Assembly: GCF_031755915.1 (NCBI RefSeq)
Contig: NC_083380.1
Coordinates: 15,085,001 to 15,149,000 of the forward strand
DNA: 64,000 bases
Source of the DNA: Ziziphus jujuba
Lineage: Eukaryota > Streptophyta > Magnoliopsida > Rosales > Rhamnaceae
Reading direction: 5' to 3'
Shown here: in pieces, positions 1-13,036 of the stretch
Layout: each line of letters opens with the position of its first letter
How positions within the stretch are numbered: the stretch's first letter is position 1
Notes under the pieces: model-generated
Told to the model about the DNA's origin: nothing
Seen by the model: only the letters and a program-made list of their open reading frames with translations
The model's database searches: none
Made by a program: the position numbers and the translations under genes

Positions 1-1675
1 TCATAAAAGTCTCAAGTACATTTTTCACTCAGAAAGAATTAAATATGAGGTAAAGGGGATGGATGGAGTTGTTGAAGGATTATGACTGTGTGATTGATTA
101 TCACCTGGGCAAGGCAAATGTAGTAATAGATGCTTTGAATAGGAAGGCTACCGGATCCCTTGACCATATTCAAGCCATCCAACTACCTTTTATGATGGAG
201 TTGAAGAAAATGGGGGTGTTAATGCATATGCATCCTTCCGGAGTCCTTATGGCTAGTTTTCAGGTGTGACCGGTGTTAGCGGATCGTATATTGGTGACTC
301 AAATGGAAGATCCTAAATTGAGAACAATTAAGAGCAAGGTACAAGAAGGTCTTAACCCAGAGTTTTCCATAAGGAGGGATGGAGCCCTCGTGTATAAAGG
401 ACGACTTTGTGTTCCTGATATTCTAGAATTCAAGAAGGAGATCTTAGAGGAGGCGCATAGCTTGTTAAGTATTATTGGTGGATTGGCATGAAGAGGGAAG
501 TGGCAGATTTTGTATCAAAATGCCTAATTTGCCAACAAGTAAAGGTCGAAAGACAGAAGCCTTCAGGGCTACTCCAATCCTTACCTATTCCTGTATGGAA
601 GTGGGAAGAACTCAATATGGATTTTGTGTTCAAGCTTCCCCCTACACGTAGGAGATACGATGGCATTTGGGTGATCATTGATCGTCTTACCAAGTCGGCA
701 TACTTCTTACCGGTGCGAGACTGTTTCTCACCCGAGAAATTGGCCTAGCTGTTTGTACAACGTATTGTGAGTCTTCATGGAATACTGATCACCATCGTAT
801 CCGATCGAGATCCATGTTTTATTTCACGATTATGGCGGAAGTTGGCTGATGCGTTAGGAGCAAGACTTAACTACAATACCACCTTTCATCCGCAATCTGA
901 TGGACGAGCTAAGCGCACAATTCAGACATTAGAAGATATGCTAAGATCTTGTGTTATGCAATTTCGTGGAAGCTGGGAAGAGCAACTGCCACTGATAGAA
1001 TTTGTTTATAATAATATCTACCAAGCGAGTATCGAGATGTCCTTGAACAAGGCCTTATATGGGAGGCAATGTCGGACACCATTGTGCTGGAGTGAAGTAG
1101 TAGAAGAGAGACTCCTTGCGGCAAATAATGCAGTTGGATCTGAGTATTTACAAATGACCTTGGACAAGGTAAGGATCATCCGAGATCGGTTGAAGACTGC
1201 CCAAGATTGACAGAAGAGTTACGCCGATGTGCGTAGGAAGAATTTGGAATTTGAAGTAGGAGATTGGGTATTCTTAAAGTTATCTCCTTGGAAGAGAGTA
1301 GTACGCTTTGGTCGACGAGGTAAGTTGAGTCCTCGTTATAATGGGCCTTACGAGATTACGGAGAGGATTGGCCCCGTGGCATATAGATTAGTATTACCGG
1401 AAGAGCTAGCCCAAGTGCACAACATATTTCATGTTTCAATGCTATGGAAATATATCGTAGACCCATCACACATACTCGAGACTCCTAACATCGAGTTGAG
1501 GGAAGATCTATCGTACGTGGAGCAACCAGTGCAGATTTTGGATCGCAAGGAGCGAGTGCTGCATAACAAGACCATTCCTTTAGTTAAAGTCTTGTGGCGG
1601 AATCATTTGGTCAAGGAAGCAACATGGGAGCCCGAGGCACAAATGCGCAACCAGTACCCCTATCTGTTACAATAG
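1..1675 (+). pseudogene. Ty3/gypsy chromovirus pol, 3' part (RNase H end, integrase, chromodomain)
   Basis: This is the 3' half of a retrotransposon polyprotein. In order it shows the end of RNase H (about 63-160), the integrase zinc-binding region (about 430-560), the integrase core (about 600-1000), and a C-terminal region ending in a chromodomain (about 1500-1670, with VLWRNH and ATWEPE motifs). The chromodomain and the flanking LTR point to a Tekay/Del-type chromovirus. The frame is broken by a TAA before 63, stops near 268, 746 and 1208, and a frame change near 470. The 470 break is a deletion that removes the second histidine region of the HHCC zinc finger. The third catalytic residue of the integrase DDE triad reads as Lys instead of Glu (codon about 911-913). 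The element is therefore dead. Its 5' part lies outside the window. Confidence 0.93.
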
Positions 1676-1705
1676 TGTATGAAATTTCGAGGACAAAATT
1701 TTTAT

Positions 1706-1717
1706 AAGGGGGGAAGA
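1706..1717 (+). other. Polypurine tract of the chromovirus
   Basis: A purine run (AAGGGGGGAAGA) lies immediately before the TG that opens the LTR. This is the expected position for the plus-strand primer of reverse transcription. Confidence 0.8.
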
Positions 1718-1718
1718 T

Positions 1719-2246
1719 TGTAACACCCAGTCCCAGAGTACGTCGAAATTTTTGCACATTGACTGAGGTTGATCGTTGATAGAGAGTGTCAAAATGTTGA
1801 CTTTTTGTTATGAATGAAATTTTGCATTGATCGAGGCACCATTTCAAATTACGTATCATCCCGAGTTCGTATACTAGTAGCACATCAAAATCGAAGCTAC
1901 CGTTTGAAAGTTATGCACAAGGCAAGTTGCGGTCCAAGCTGTCCAAGGGTGCCAAGTTTAACTTTTTATTTATGTAGAATTTTGATTTGACTTTTGTATG
2001 ATTGTAAAGTAGTCGTCGATACGAGTCTATAGACTAGCGATACGCCTAATTTGGACACTAGGTAAAAAGTTATGGACTCGCAAAGTTTTTTTGATACAGT
2101 ATTATTTTATATTACTTTTAATTAAATGGTGTTATTGTGAAAAATGCGCGCCACGTGTCAAGCCTTCAGCCTATCCCATGAGTGCACAGTTGCATCCATG
2201 GGATGGCTTCTTATTGGCTCAAACCCGTGTGTGAGCCGTGTGACCG

Positions 2247-2277
<31 letters not shown>

Positions 2278-3204
2278 AGCCACCACCCACGGCCACCCTC
2301 CATTCACTGTCCTCTACCCCTTTCACCCATACACGCGCCTGACCATCACCTTGCCCTTTCCATTTCCGGGCAGCCCACCAAATCTCACAGCCACCCAACC
2401 TCCGACGCACCCAGATCGAGACTTTTTTCGGTGGCGGAGCCTATTGTTTCAAACCCAAATTTCTTTCCGATTCGGCCTCCGTTTGCCACACTACTGGTCC
2501 CATCCATTTGCCCATCCTCCGATCTACATCTCCTCCAAAAATCAATACCAGTGGCCATCGAACGCACCATCGACAGTGACGGGTTCTGGTGACCACTATG
2601 GCTCATCGTGAAATTGACTTTTCGGTGAGTTTCCAGTTGCACCGTCCATCCTTTCCCACTAGTTTCGACCTCCTGAACCCAGATGTGAGGTCGGTTTCCT
2701 CTAACTCGAGGTCGTTTGTGAGATCCAACGATCCAAAACCCGACACCTTTCCAATGAGATTCCAGCCACCTCGGGTCTGATCTCCGGAAAGTGAGACCAG
2801 ATTCGTAATCTTTGCTTCACAAGTTTCGATTCGGTATATCACTTGTAAATTTTGGTTATTGTTTGTGTTCGCTCCCCGGGTACCCATTTGGGAGTTACCC
2901 GATTAAAATATTAAAATAATTAGTTTGTGTATTGTGGATATTTTAGGTGCACGTATGGGTAGTGGAGTTGATCCTGCAGAAGATCTCGATTGTTACACGT
3001 GCTTAAGGTGAGTGACCTACCTTTAAAACTATTTTGGGATGATTAATTATATTTATTTTTTGTTAATTTAATATTTAGAAAATATGCTCATGTGGTGGAA
3101 TTTATCTAAAACTGTGGTAAATTGTATTATCAATTTCGATAGGGTTTCTCTGGGATCAGGGCTTGTCTAGGGTTCCGATGAGGGATCTTGGATGGGTCCT
3201 GACA
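1719..3204 (+). repeat. 3' LTR of the chromovirus
   Basis: The LTR opens with TGTAACACCC and closes with GGGTCCTGACA, so it has TG...CA ends and is about 1486 bp long. It contains a (GA)n tract at about 2248-2277. Short open frames inside it (about 2144-2790) have no recognisable domain and I do not treat them as genes. The ends resemble those of the LTRs at 25429-29541 and 46982-49274 on the other strand, so these belong to related families. The 5' LTR is outside the window, so the target duplication cannot be tested. Confidence 0.85.
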
Positions 3205-3230
3205 ACATCCCTTATAGTTACCAGACGTAG

Positions 3231-4100
3231 TGAAGGAGCGAGATTGAGAGTTGCCACCTATGTTGGACTATGCAGTGATTAGTCAACAATGAGAATCAGA
3301 ACCATATGGTCAAGATTGATTTTGGCCTTTTTGAGAATAAGATCATGAGGTATAAGATCTAGATGTAGATTTATTGGCAGTGAAAGCAGATATGTTAGTG
3401 TCTACCGATCATGAAGCAATTCTCTTATTGTAATTTCCATATTCAACAAGTTTATCATATAAATCATTGAAGGAGATAGGTGTTTCTCTAGTTTGAAACG
3501 TAGCAGAGATATTTTCAAAGTCCTTTGGGAGACTTGATAAAGAGAGTGAGATCATCATCATCAATAGTATTGCCCATAAAAGCAAGTTCGTCATAGCGCC
3601 TTTGACATCATTGAGGTATTCAAGGATGAAGCAAGAGGTTTGAGTGTGATGAAGTCTTTCATGTAGATGTAGAAGTCGTGGCCTTGAAGGTTTGGCAAAC
3701 ATGATTGCTAGTGTTTCCCATGCTTCTTTGGAGGTTTATGCTTTGTTCACAAATCGATGAACATCTCTAGAGAGAGAAGCAAGAATGACACTAACCAATA
3801 GAGTATGCTGAATCTAGAAAGTATAATCTGGATTCAGAGAGCTATTTGTACTAGATAGAACTGAAGATGGGTAGGGAAGAATACCATCGATGAAACCATA
3901 GAGGTCGTAGCCAATAAGAATGAGTATGAAACTGCTTTTTCCATGGAAAATAAGTAGTTTCAGTAAGTTTTAATGGTACTTGTATTGCCACATTGATGAC
4001 CACCAATGTTCTGTTTGCAAATATAGGTTCATTGGTAACAGAAATGGGATTATTAATCGCAGGTATGGAATGAGAGGGGAAAAGAAGTCATGATGAAGAA
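3231..4100 (-). pseudogene. Ty1/copia gag relic
   Basis: Read on the minus strand, this stretch gives pieces of a copia-type capsid (gag) protein in several frames. An N-terminal block contains an LTET..FPWKKQF motif near 3920-3960. Further on there is a SLPKDFENISATFQ motif and an FNDLYDKLVEYGNY motif (about 3420-3540). Stops and frame shifts interrupt it throughout, and no zinc knuckle follows. The relic ends close to the chromovirus LTR, which may have cut it. Confidence 0.65.
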
Positions 4101-4139
4101 CAAGAGAAAAAGGATAATGATAATAAATAAAAGGAAAAG

Positions 4140-4712
4140 CTCGTCAAACCATTTGGGGCTTTGATAACACAAAGAGAACGTGAATAGTTGAAAAAGGAGC
4201 TATATTTTATTATCATGAGTACACTAGTATAAATACTATACACATATAATTGCTGTTATAGAAGATAAATTATATACACCGTATAGTTAAAATTCAAACA
4301 GTAGATAGCCTAACTAATGTTTAAAAATCAAACAATAGATAGCCTAACTTATGTTGGTTACAGTGTTCTATAAAGTTTTAGGATTAATTACAAAATGAAA
4401 TTTCGTGGATGCTGCTTCCCTCACAGCTGTTGTACATTAAGGGATACAATGTAAAATATCTACTGCTCTGTACATGGTACAATGCAAAATATTCAACGTC
4501 ACTTGTTCTGTATACTTCATGATGTATTTGCTTGTTGGGCTTGGTCCCATGTGATACCTTTGCATTCATTGGGCTTTGATGATTGGTAATCATTGGGTTT
4601 TGTTTTTCTTCTGTTAACAAGTAGCTTCTACTCTAAAAGGTATAGAGAAAGAGTCTTTTCCTTTGTACTGTATACTTCCTTTGGGCCTATCTTTATTTTG
4701 TCATGTCACACC
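4140..4712 (-). repeat. Probable 5' LTR and primer-binding site of the copia relic
   Basis: At 4141-4157 the minus strand reads close to TGGTATCAAAGCC, the primer-binding site complementary to initiator-tRNA-Met used by many copia elements. The sequence above it (about 4160-4712) would be the 5' LTR, possibly opening on the minus strand with TGTGACATGAC near 4712. No second LTR copy was found, so the boundaries are approximate. Confidence 0.4.
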
Positions 4713-5242
4713 CTATCTAAGCTTTACCTAAAAATTTTTAAAAATATATACCTAATTAATAGCATTCTTAAAAAATAAAAAATAAAAAAAAATTGACGAA
4801 AACATAATCCTCAAATATATAATTAAAATTATTGCAAACAGAAGAAATATATATGTATGACACACACAATAAAAATTTTGCAACTATATATATAAAAGAG
4901 TAAAATAAATCCTAATATGTAACTAAAATAATATTATATATCTATAAAATTTGATAAACGATTAAGGCAGTTTAAAGGAAACTATATATACATGGGTTCC
5001 AAAAGTGGGTTGGCATACGATGGAGACTTAAAAGCAGGTACATATACTAAACACACATATTAATAATTCAAGAAATATTAAAATTATTTATCAAATGACA
5101 TAGCAATATTAATTTTTCCAACCAAAAATATATTCATACATCATAGCAATATCAAGTCATTTGCTAAATAAATTTTGATAAACATCATCAAGCTATGAAA
5201 TAAATTTCAATTTAATTAACTTCTATAAAATTATTTAAAGGT
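4713..5242. other. AT-rich spacer
   Basis: No gene is visible. The sequence is AT-rich with short TA runs. Confidence 0.5.
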
Positions 5243-5840
5243 AAACCACAAAAAGCTCCCTTGAACCATTCTGACTTTTGTTTTTAAAACTAATTAATAC
5301 TTAGAAATAACTTCCTTAAACTATTAAAATAACATATAAACCCTTAACTATATATACCTCGTTTACACCAATTAAATGCTCCAACATATTTTAGTTAATT
5401 TAACAAAAATACCCTTCTAACGTACACGTTATATAATTTTTCTTATAGTTTATTCGAAACCTTTTTAAATTATATAAATATTAAAAATAATATTATCTTC
5501 GAAAAATTATTAAAATAATATTCTTTTGATAAAAAAATTAAAAACAATATTTTCTTCAAAAATTATTTTGTGCAAAAATTATTAACAATAATATTTTCTT
5601 AAAAATGTTATTAATTTTAATTAAATGAATATACTCGTTATAGGCATTTAAGTAATAACAAATTTTAAAATTGTAATAGAGTTTTTCTAAAATTTTTTTT
5701 AAGGATAAGTTTGTTTTAATGTATTTTTACTTTCTTTTACTTGTAAATTTTTCATAGTTTGAGAGGGATTTTCTATAATATCATGGGGTTATTACTTATT
5801 AGTCAGTGTCAAATAATTTAAGGGATTTTTTGTAATTTAT
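5243..5840. mobile_element. Decayed element with inverted ends (MITE-like)
   Basis: The left end (about 5243-5275, with CACAAAAAGCTCCCTTGAAC) matches the reverse complement of the right end (about 5808-5840, TTACAAAAAATCCCTTAAA) in most positions. The inside is AT-rich with no coding content. A target duplication was not clear. Confidence 0.45.
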
Positions 5841-5842
5841 AC

Positions 5843-6941
5843 ATTATTTTAGATATTTTAAACATCATAATACTAATAGAATCTATGAATCTGAGTTTGT
5901 TGCTCCAATCATTACCAAAATAATACCTATTTTGTTGAGTATTCCAGGTGCTTCTATTGCATGTATTGTAAATCCTATAGCGGATCAATTCCAACAAGCC
6001 TTTCAAACTACTAATTTTTGCAATCAACTTTCTACCTTGTTCAATAAATGTTAATTCTTTGATCAAGTTTTTAATGACTTTATAGCTAGATCGTTCTTGC
6101 ATTTCATGGGATTGATGTGAAGGGGTAGGGATAGTGCTATGTTTCTGGGAGCAAACTCTAGGCAAATATGAAGCTCATAGTACACGTTATATCTAGGAAT
6201 AAAAGACAATTCTAATTTCACTTGTCTACGGATAAGGAAGCTATAAGTAATGCTAAAATGTTACCAAATGATGTGACCAAATGAGATGCAATTAGCTTTT
6301 ATTTATAAGTAATGTTAGAGATATAATAAAATCTTCCAAGTGGTTTATCAAATGTATACATAGTACTATTTTATTGGTCAATACATAGTACTATTTTATT
6401 GGTCAAAATATTAACATAATTTGCATATAACTTAATCTTTAAAGGAATAAATTTAATTAAATATAAGCTAATCAATTAATGATACATATATATTTGATAA
6501 ACATTTTGGTGGACTTTTTGATATGTACTTCTAGCATTATTCTTTATTTAGTATTATTTTTTCATTTATGTTTAGGATTACATAAAAGTGACATATGTAG
6601 TATAAAATATAATTTTCTATTGGCATTATTTTTGACACATTTTGTTTAGGAGAAAAATTAGTAGTTCCTATAACCATATATAATTTTTAGTGCTATAAGG
6701 GAAAATGCATGCTAAAATGTGAGAGCATATCTTCAGATTTAAATTCTTACCCGTCTCCAACATGTTTAACAGCAAAAACCAAAACAAAATCAACAAATAA
6801 AAAAAAACAATTAAAAAACAAAGAACAAAAGAAATTAACTAAGAAAATCACCAACATATAAACGTGCACTGAAAATACCAATACCCTTATATTTTTCAGT
6901 CTCCGGTTGAAGTGAAGCTAGAGATACCTAGCCAACCCTAT
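5843..6941. other. AT-rich intergenic region downstream of the UGT
   Basis: There is no recognisable gene. A 115-residue open frame on the minus strand (5818-6165) has no known motif and overlaps the end of the element above. The 19-base stretch ATACATAGTACTATTTTAT is repeated in tandem near 6356-6399. Confidence 0.4.
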
Positions 6942-7918
6942 TCAAGAAATTAAGTGGCTAACTAAGTTATCCAAGTCAATGGATGAAGAACCATTAGGTT
7001 CAGTAGCCTCATGGGCTAGTCTTTTCCACTCCATCACATTCTTTCTCATTTTCTTACCCTTCTCTCCCTCCATCAACTCTTTCACAAACTTCTCGACTTC
7101 CTCTCTCTTCACTGTTTCTTTGTCCATCTCCATTCCAATACCCCACTCCTTGCAAGAAAATCGGCAGTTCGTGGGTTGGTCCCCCAAAAATGGACAACAC
7201 AGTAATGGTACACCTGAAGACAAGCTTTCCACGGTTGAATTCCAACCATTATGTGTTAAAAAACCTCCAATTGATGGATGATTAAGAACCTCCTCTTGTG
7301 GGCACCAACTCCCTATCAGTCCTCTTCCTTTTGTTTCAGCCGCGAACTCGGGCGGCAAAACAGCGGTTTCGCCGACTACCAAATCAGGCCTGATAATCCA
7401 CAAGAAAGGGTGTTTGCTATTTGCAATTCCATAACCAAACTCCGCGAGCTGTTGCGGCGACATGACGGCTATGCTCCCAAAGTTGACATACAAAACTGAG
7501 CCTTTTGGCTTGGTATTGAGCCATTGGAGACATTCATTCTCTTCCTTCCAAAGACTGTCTTTGAGTTTCAAAGGGTGTTCCGGTATGCGATTAAGAAGAA
7601 GTTGAAGAGGACCAATCGCGAATACTTTAGGAAACATAGATGAGATCGCATCCAAAACATCTTGCTCCAATGCATTGAATGTGTGAATAATAATTGCTGA
7701 AGCTTGATGGGCTTTTTCTGTGGCTTCCATGCTAAAGTTGAGCACAAAATGATCTGCTCCACTTCCTGACCAACAAAAGCTTGGCATATCCCTAACATGA
7801 ATTGCTTTCATTCCCGGAACCCAATCTATGATTATGTCTGAAAATTAAAAAAACAAAATGAAGAAAATTGAATAATTAATTAAATTGAAAGGCTAATATT
7901 AGTTTAAATGTCTTTCAT

Positions 7919-7949
<31 letters not shown>

Positions 7950-8502
7950 TATTTTTACCTTTCGATACTGGTGGAGGTCCTAACTTCTCCAGCAGAGTAC
8001 TTAGTTGTTTGAAGACCATGAAAGAGCAGGCCGAAATGGTATAAAAGAACACGACCGGAATTCCAAGTTCTCGTCCGGCGTCGATAGTGAACGGCAACAA
8101 TCCGTCGGAAACAATGCGAGTCACTGGAGGGGGACTATCATTGGAAGTTCTATTCACGTCGTTGAGTCTTTTGAGGAGATCACAAAACGGAGCCAATATC
8201 TTCTCCATGAGGGCTTCGCCAAGGGAAACAAGGTCTTGCGTAGCATCAGCATCTGAAGGAGGGAGGCCATCGGGAATTGTTTCGAACAGGAAGTCAGGCA
8301 AGCCGTGGAGGGAGTCAGGACCAAGAGACTTAAGAAAGCGTTTGTGGTTGTACTCGGTGTTGACAAAAGTGATATGAAAACCTCTAGAATGAAGAAGCTT
8401 TGCTAATTTAAGCATCGCTTTGATATGGCTTTGAATTGGCCATGGAATACATAAGATATGATGAGTGTTATTATCAACTACCTCTTCTTTCTTGGAATCC
8501 AT
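6942..8502 (-). CDS. UDP-glycosyltransferase, UGT85-like (two exons)
   Basis: This family transfers a sugar, usually glucose from UDP-glucose, to small acceptors in the cytosol. Exon 1 is 8502-7959 and exon 2 is 7837-6942. The intron (7958-7838, GT-AG, phase 1) carries a (TA)n run. The joined product is 479 residues, the normal length for the family. The start is the ATG at 8502, because the upstream in-frame codon at 8514 is TTG. The catalytic pair is His26 (in QSHIKAML, where relatives usually read QGHINPML) and Asp133 (VSDG). The PSPG sugar-donor box spans residues 359-402, starts WCPQEEV, has the full 44 residues and ends in Gln, which favours UDP-glucose. Within it HNGWNS replaces the commoner HCGWNS. 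The intron position and the DIIIDWVPGM motif fit UGT85A. The acceptor cannot be predicted. A related relic lies at 15561-15802. Confidence 0.93.
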
Positions 8503-10294
8503 ATCTGCCGGCAACTCTAAAGTTTTTTTGCACTCAGAGAGTCTTATGTAGCCTGGCTTCTTTCATCTATTTTGCAAAGTGGTAACGTTCTAACTTTTCA
8601 GTGCCTCTTTGACCGCTTTAAGCTTTTGGACCGCTTTAAGTCACCGTCACTGGTACTTTTTTTTGACTCTATAGGTAGATATAGATATTGGTGGAGCTTG
8701 CGTAATGTAGTTGTAGTTAAGGCTGCATTGGATCTTTGGCAAGCAATAAGCACTTAAATAACACAATCGAGTGTACATGGGATCTTATCATTTATGGGAA
8801 TACATGTGGAAGAAAATGATAGTCAACCAATCGCTAATAAAGCCTAAATGCTAATAAAGAAATTAAGTTGAGAGCCTTTTTTTTCCGTTGGGACTAATTT
8901 TGTTTAATTCTTATTGCCTGCCTTGCTTACCAATTACCATAACAAAGACGGAACTTCCTCATTAATTAGGTTGTCTTGTTGAAGCAGTATATCTATTATC
9001 TACAAATCCATGTCTCCGCCCAATACATATATTGCTTGTTGATTAATCATTACGAGCTAGTATTTTGATAAAGTCAATTAATTATTCAAATAATATATAC
9101 ATTCAGAATTGTGTGGTCACCCACCTGCAGTACCTGATAGAACGAAATGATGAGTAAGGGCTTTATCACCTAATTTATGGCATGGATATGGAGCGAGTCT
9201 CTTGAGACCTCCATTAAATACTTGTTTCCCAACCTCAAAGCTTTCCCACGTTTCTTTTGTCAATGGTCAAGGGTCAATTGGTCAAACTCCTTCCCTTCCA
9301 TTTTTTCCTTGCCTTTATAATTATAATATTTACTATTTATTATATAAAAAAATAATATATAATTTAGTATTCGATTTTGTTTGTTTTTGGACTTTCCTTT
9401 GTCTTATTAAACGTGACATCGACCTTCTCACAGATGGCTGTCAAAATTGGACCATGAATGCTCGTTTTTTGGAGTAAATTTGAATATGTATGCGGTGCAT
9501 CTGAGACTGAAGGGTAAATTAGTTAATGTTAGCTTGCTTCTGCTGATTGATTTCTGTATGTTCATTTTAATTAAAACTCACAAGGTTAATTTATTGCAAT
9601 AATGAGTTTTTTTAATTAAATGGTCGACCAAATGTCTAGGATAGTAGGGTATATGTAAATTAACCTTTATACATATCAGAATATACATATGTAATTTTTT
9701 TTTTTCTGTCTTTTTTTTTTTTTTTTGGGTTTTGGAAGTAATAAAAACAATAATGGATGTGATGAGATATTATTGGTAACATCTAACAGGCGATGTGCGT
9801 TGCCATAACTAATATATCATATATATATATATATATATGCATATATGTATATATGTATATATTTTTATTGTTACAGGTTATTCGAATTACAATTTCGAGG
9901 AAAAGGTGCAGGAGGAAAAGGAAACAACGGAAGTTATGAAGAAGGAGCAGCCTTATAAATTTCTTTTTTTTTTTTTTTTTTGGGGGGGGGGGTAAAAGAA
10001 GTACCCTAAAAATGACAAAAGCAAATTGAAAAGAGAAACATAGCGTAGTAGCTGCCATAATTGACAATTAATCAATATCTGACGGTGAAGTACGAAAGAA
10101 ATTTCGAAAGGTATATATATATATATATATATATTGGTTGAAATTTATACATTGCACACACAATAAATAAATAAAAAGACGGAGTATGAATTATGAATTA
10201 AAGCATGTTTTTGTTGGCAGCATTCATGTGCTTGATTTGATTTGATGTGAAAAGTTGGTCGGATTATTTTTATTTTTTATTTTTTTTGTTTTAA
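8503..10294. other. Upstream region of the UGT and spacer
   Basis: This should hold the UGT promoter, read on the minus strand. A TATA-like TACATAAGA lies near 8540. The 12-base motif GACCGCTTTAAG occurs twice at about 8609-8641, within 140 bases of the start codon. No gene was seen. Poly-T and G-runs (about 9960-9992) and (TA)n tracts (9820-9860, 10112-10134) are present. Confidence 0.4.
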
Positions 10295-11167
10295 GGGTTA
10301 ATTATATTAGGATTTTTAAGATTTTCTTAATTATATATGAATTTTTTTTATATTTTTATAATTATATAGTATATTTTTTAAATTTTTTTTATTTTAATTG
10401 AATATTTTTATATTTTTATAATTATATTGTATATTTTTAATTTTTTTTAATTACAATCGAATATTTTCATATTTTCATAATTATATTCGTCTTCTTTGTG
10501 ATAAAATTTTATCTATAAAAACTTATCCTCTCTTTTAGATGCCAATTAAAATTTTATTAATTGTACTTTGTATATGTTAATTAAAAGTAAATTTTGATTG
10601 ATTTGATAAATAAAATTTTTTTAATTTGAAAATATTAAAATCCAATGGATAGTAAATACAAGAATAACTACCAATTTTTAACGGTACCATTTGAAATGTT
10701 TAAAACATAATTTTTATGTTTTCTAATTTTTATTTTTTTAAAAAAATTTGTTTTGAAAACTTTTTTTTGAAAATTAATGGCCAAACGAGTTACTACCCCT
10801 TGGGCTTCAATCTTTTCAAATTAAAAAAATTTTATTTTTCAGATCAATCAAAATCCACGTTTAATTAATATATACAAGGGACAGTTAACAAAAATTTTAA
10901 CAAAATTTTAACTACCACATAAGAAAGAGAGTATATTTTTATGGATGAAATTTTATCAGAAGGGAAACAGATGTAATTATGGAAACATGAAGGTATCCGA
11001 TTGTAATTAAAGGAAAAATATCGAAAATGTATAATGTAATTATGAAAACATAAAGGTATCCGGTTGTAATTAAGAAAAACATTAAAAATGTGCAATGTAA
11101 TTATAGAAATATGGAAAGTACTGATTACAAATAAAAGAAACCTCGAACATGTTCATTGTAATTACTC
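10295..11167. mobile_element. Fold-back element with long inverted arms
   Basis: The arm at about 10295-10607 is the reverse complement of the arm at about 10845-11167, with moderate divergence. The similarity runs from GATAAAATTTTATC near 10499 outward to the ends. Each arm carries about three degenerate copies of a roughly 63-bp unit built around GTAATTATGGAAACAT-like sequence. The loop (about 10608-10844) has no open frame of note. The architecture fits a non-autonomous Mutator-like or fold-back element. I could not fix a target duplication. Confidence 0.6.
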
Positions 11168-11705
11168 TTGTTTGAAATCTTTGTTTCTTCTTATTAATTT
11201 GTTTTCAGCGGTATTACACTTGTTTTCCTTTCCAGTTTTCTTCCCTTTTTTTTTTTATTATCTTTTCTTTTCTTTCTTTCTTTTTTAATCTTTTTTTTTT
11301 CAATTTTATTCTTTTATAATCTTTGTTTTTTTTTTTTTTTATTGCATCAGTTTTAGTTTCAGTTTTTCTTCTTCTGCTTCTTCTTCTTCTCTTTCTCTTT
11401 TTTTTTTTTTTAAAAAATTAATTTGCTTTCTATTTTTTTTTAATTTGGATTTTTCCAATTTTTTTCTTTTTATATATATATATAAATTAATATATGCAAT
11501 CTTGTTAACTGATATTAATGATTTTATAAATTAATTAGATAAAAGTTTTAAAATATAATTAGATAAAGAATTTATCTATTTATTTTTATATTGAACTTAT
11601 TTAATATAAATTATTTTGTCCGATTCAAAATAACAAAGAAAATTATTGTAAATAATCAATAAATTATGTTATAACTTATATTTATTTTAATAATTATTAA
11701 TTATC

Positions 11706-11737
<32 letters not shown>

Positions 11738-13036
11738 ATGAGGCTCCTATGTTAGATTCATGAATTTTACTAAAGTTGAAAAATTCTATTCTTGACTGTT
11801 AAATTTTACCAACAGTCAAAATTAAATTTTGGCTTAATACAATCTCACTTGACCTCTTTATTTTTTTTATTATTTTATTTTATTTTATTTTATTTTTTAT
11901 TTTTTCTCGTCCAAAACTTATATGGCCTTGCACCCCAAACTCATATAGCCTCGCACATCAACGCCAATGTGACTCAGGAAAAACTCCATAGCCACTGTAA
12001 GCTAGATCCAAAAACATCGAAGTCATTGCTTCAAATACTTTCTAATATATTGATCTAATTCAACTATGCTTTTTCTTATATATTGATCTGATTTTTCTAT
12101 CTACATTGCCAATATATATTTTTTATTAGAAATAAATGGTATTATGGTGCTCTGTTGTTATCAAATTCTGCTACTCATTATTATTTTCTCCAATATTTAA
12201 TACTCAAAAATCTAAAATTTAGAGTCAGAATACTTGGATCACAGAAATATAATAGATACACAAGACAACACAATAAATAAATAAATAAAATAAAATAAAA
12301 TAAAAAGCAGCTGGAATGTGGTTTAGGGAGGGAAAAAAAAAAAAAAAAAGTCCTTGTCATGTGTGGCTTGGCGTTCTCTTAAGACCCGTTTAGTGAGGAG
12401 GATTAAGATTAGGATTTCCATGTTTGACGTGAGCATATGATAAAATTAAAAAATTTTAGATCTATCAAATAACACCCTTAGAATCGGATCTTATAATAAT
12501 TCAAATTAATTGAATGATAATATCATATTATGATTTATATATGATGGACATAAATGTACTATAAGTGACATAACCACTATATTGTAAGCAATTTATCATT
12601 GTCCAAGTAATGCAGTAATTGGGATTACACATAATCACTTAGTAATTAAACAGCGATTATCCATTGAAAGAAGGGCAAGGTTTCCATGATAACAAAATCG
12701 AAATAATATGTATAAACCATGTATTTATTTAGTAATATTATAGGTACTTAAATATTAACTAGATTTATTTATTAAATGATACATTTTAAAATTTATTGGT
12801 TGGTATATTTATATAATCTAAATATAAAAAAGTAAACTTTTAAATAGATAAATAAATTTAAAAAAATAAACTAACTAAATATTATTATATCATTTGCTAC
12901 GTTATTTGAAAAATAATTTTGGTAAATATTTTGATAATTATAGTATTTTTAGTATACATAATGCTATATAATAAAATAGAAAAAAGAAAAAAGAATATTG
13001 ACTAATGCACATAAATTTGCATGGCTCATGATCATC
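11168..13036. other. AT-rich spacer with T-rich tracts
   Basis: No gene was recognised. Long pyrimidine runs lie at 11220-11470. A moderately complex stretch at about 12370-12680 (starting near ACCCGTTTAGTGAGGAGG) looks like an old transposon fragment but was not resolved. Confidence 0.35.

Noticed and set aside
2144..2887. Open frames of 60-155 residues on both strands
   Set aside because: They lie inside the chromovirus LTR, overlap in many frames and show no domain. They reflect a GC-richer LTR region.
5818..6165. 115-residue minus-strand frame
   Set aside because: No motif, AT-rich composition, and overlap with the end of an inverted-repeat element. I found no support for a real gene.
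6979..8377. Plus-strand frames of 73-100 residues
   Set aside because: They are antisense shadows of the UGT exons.
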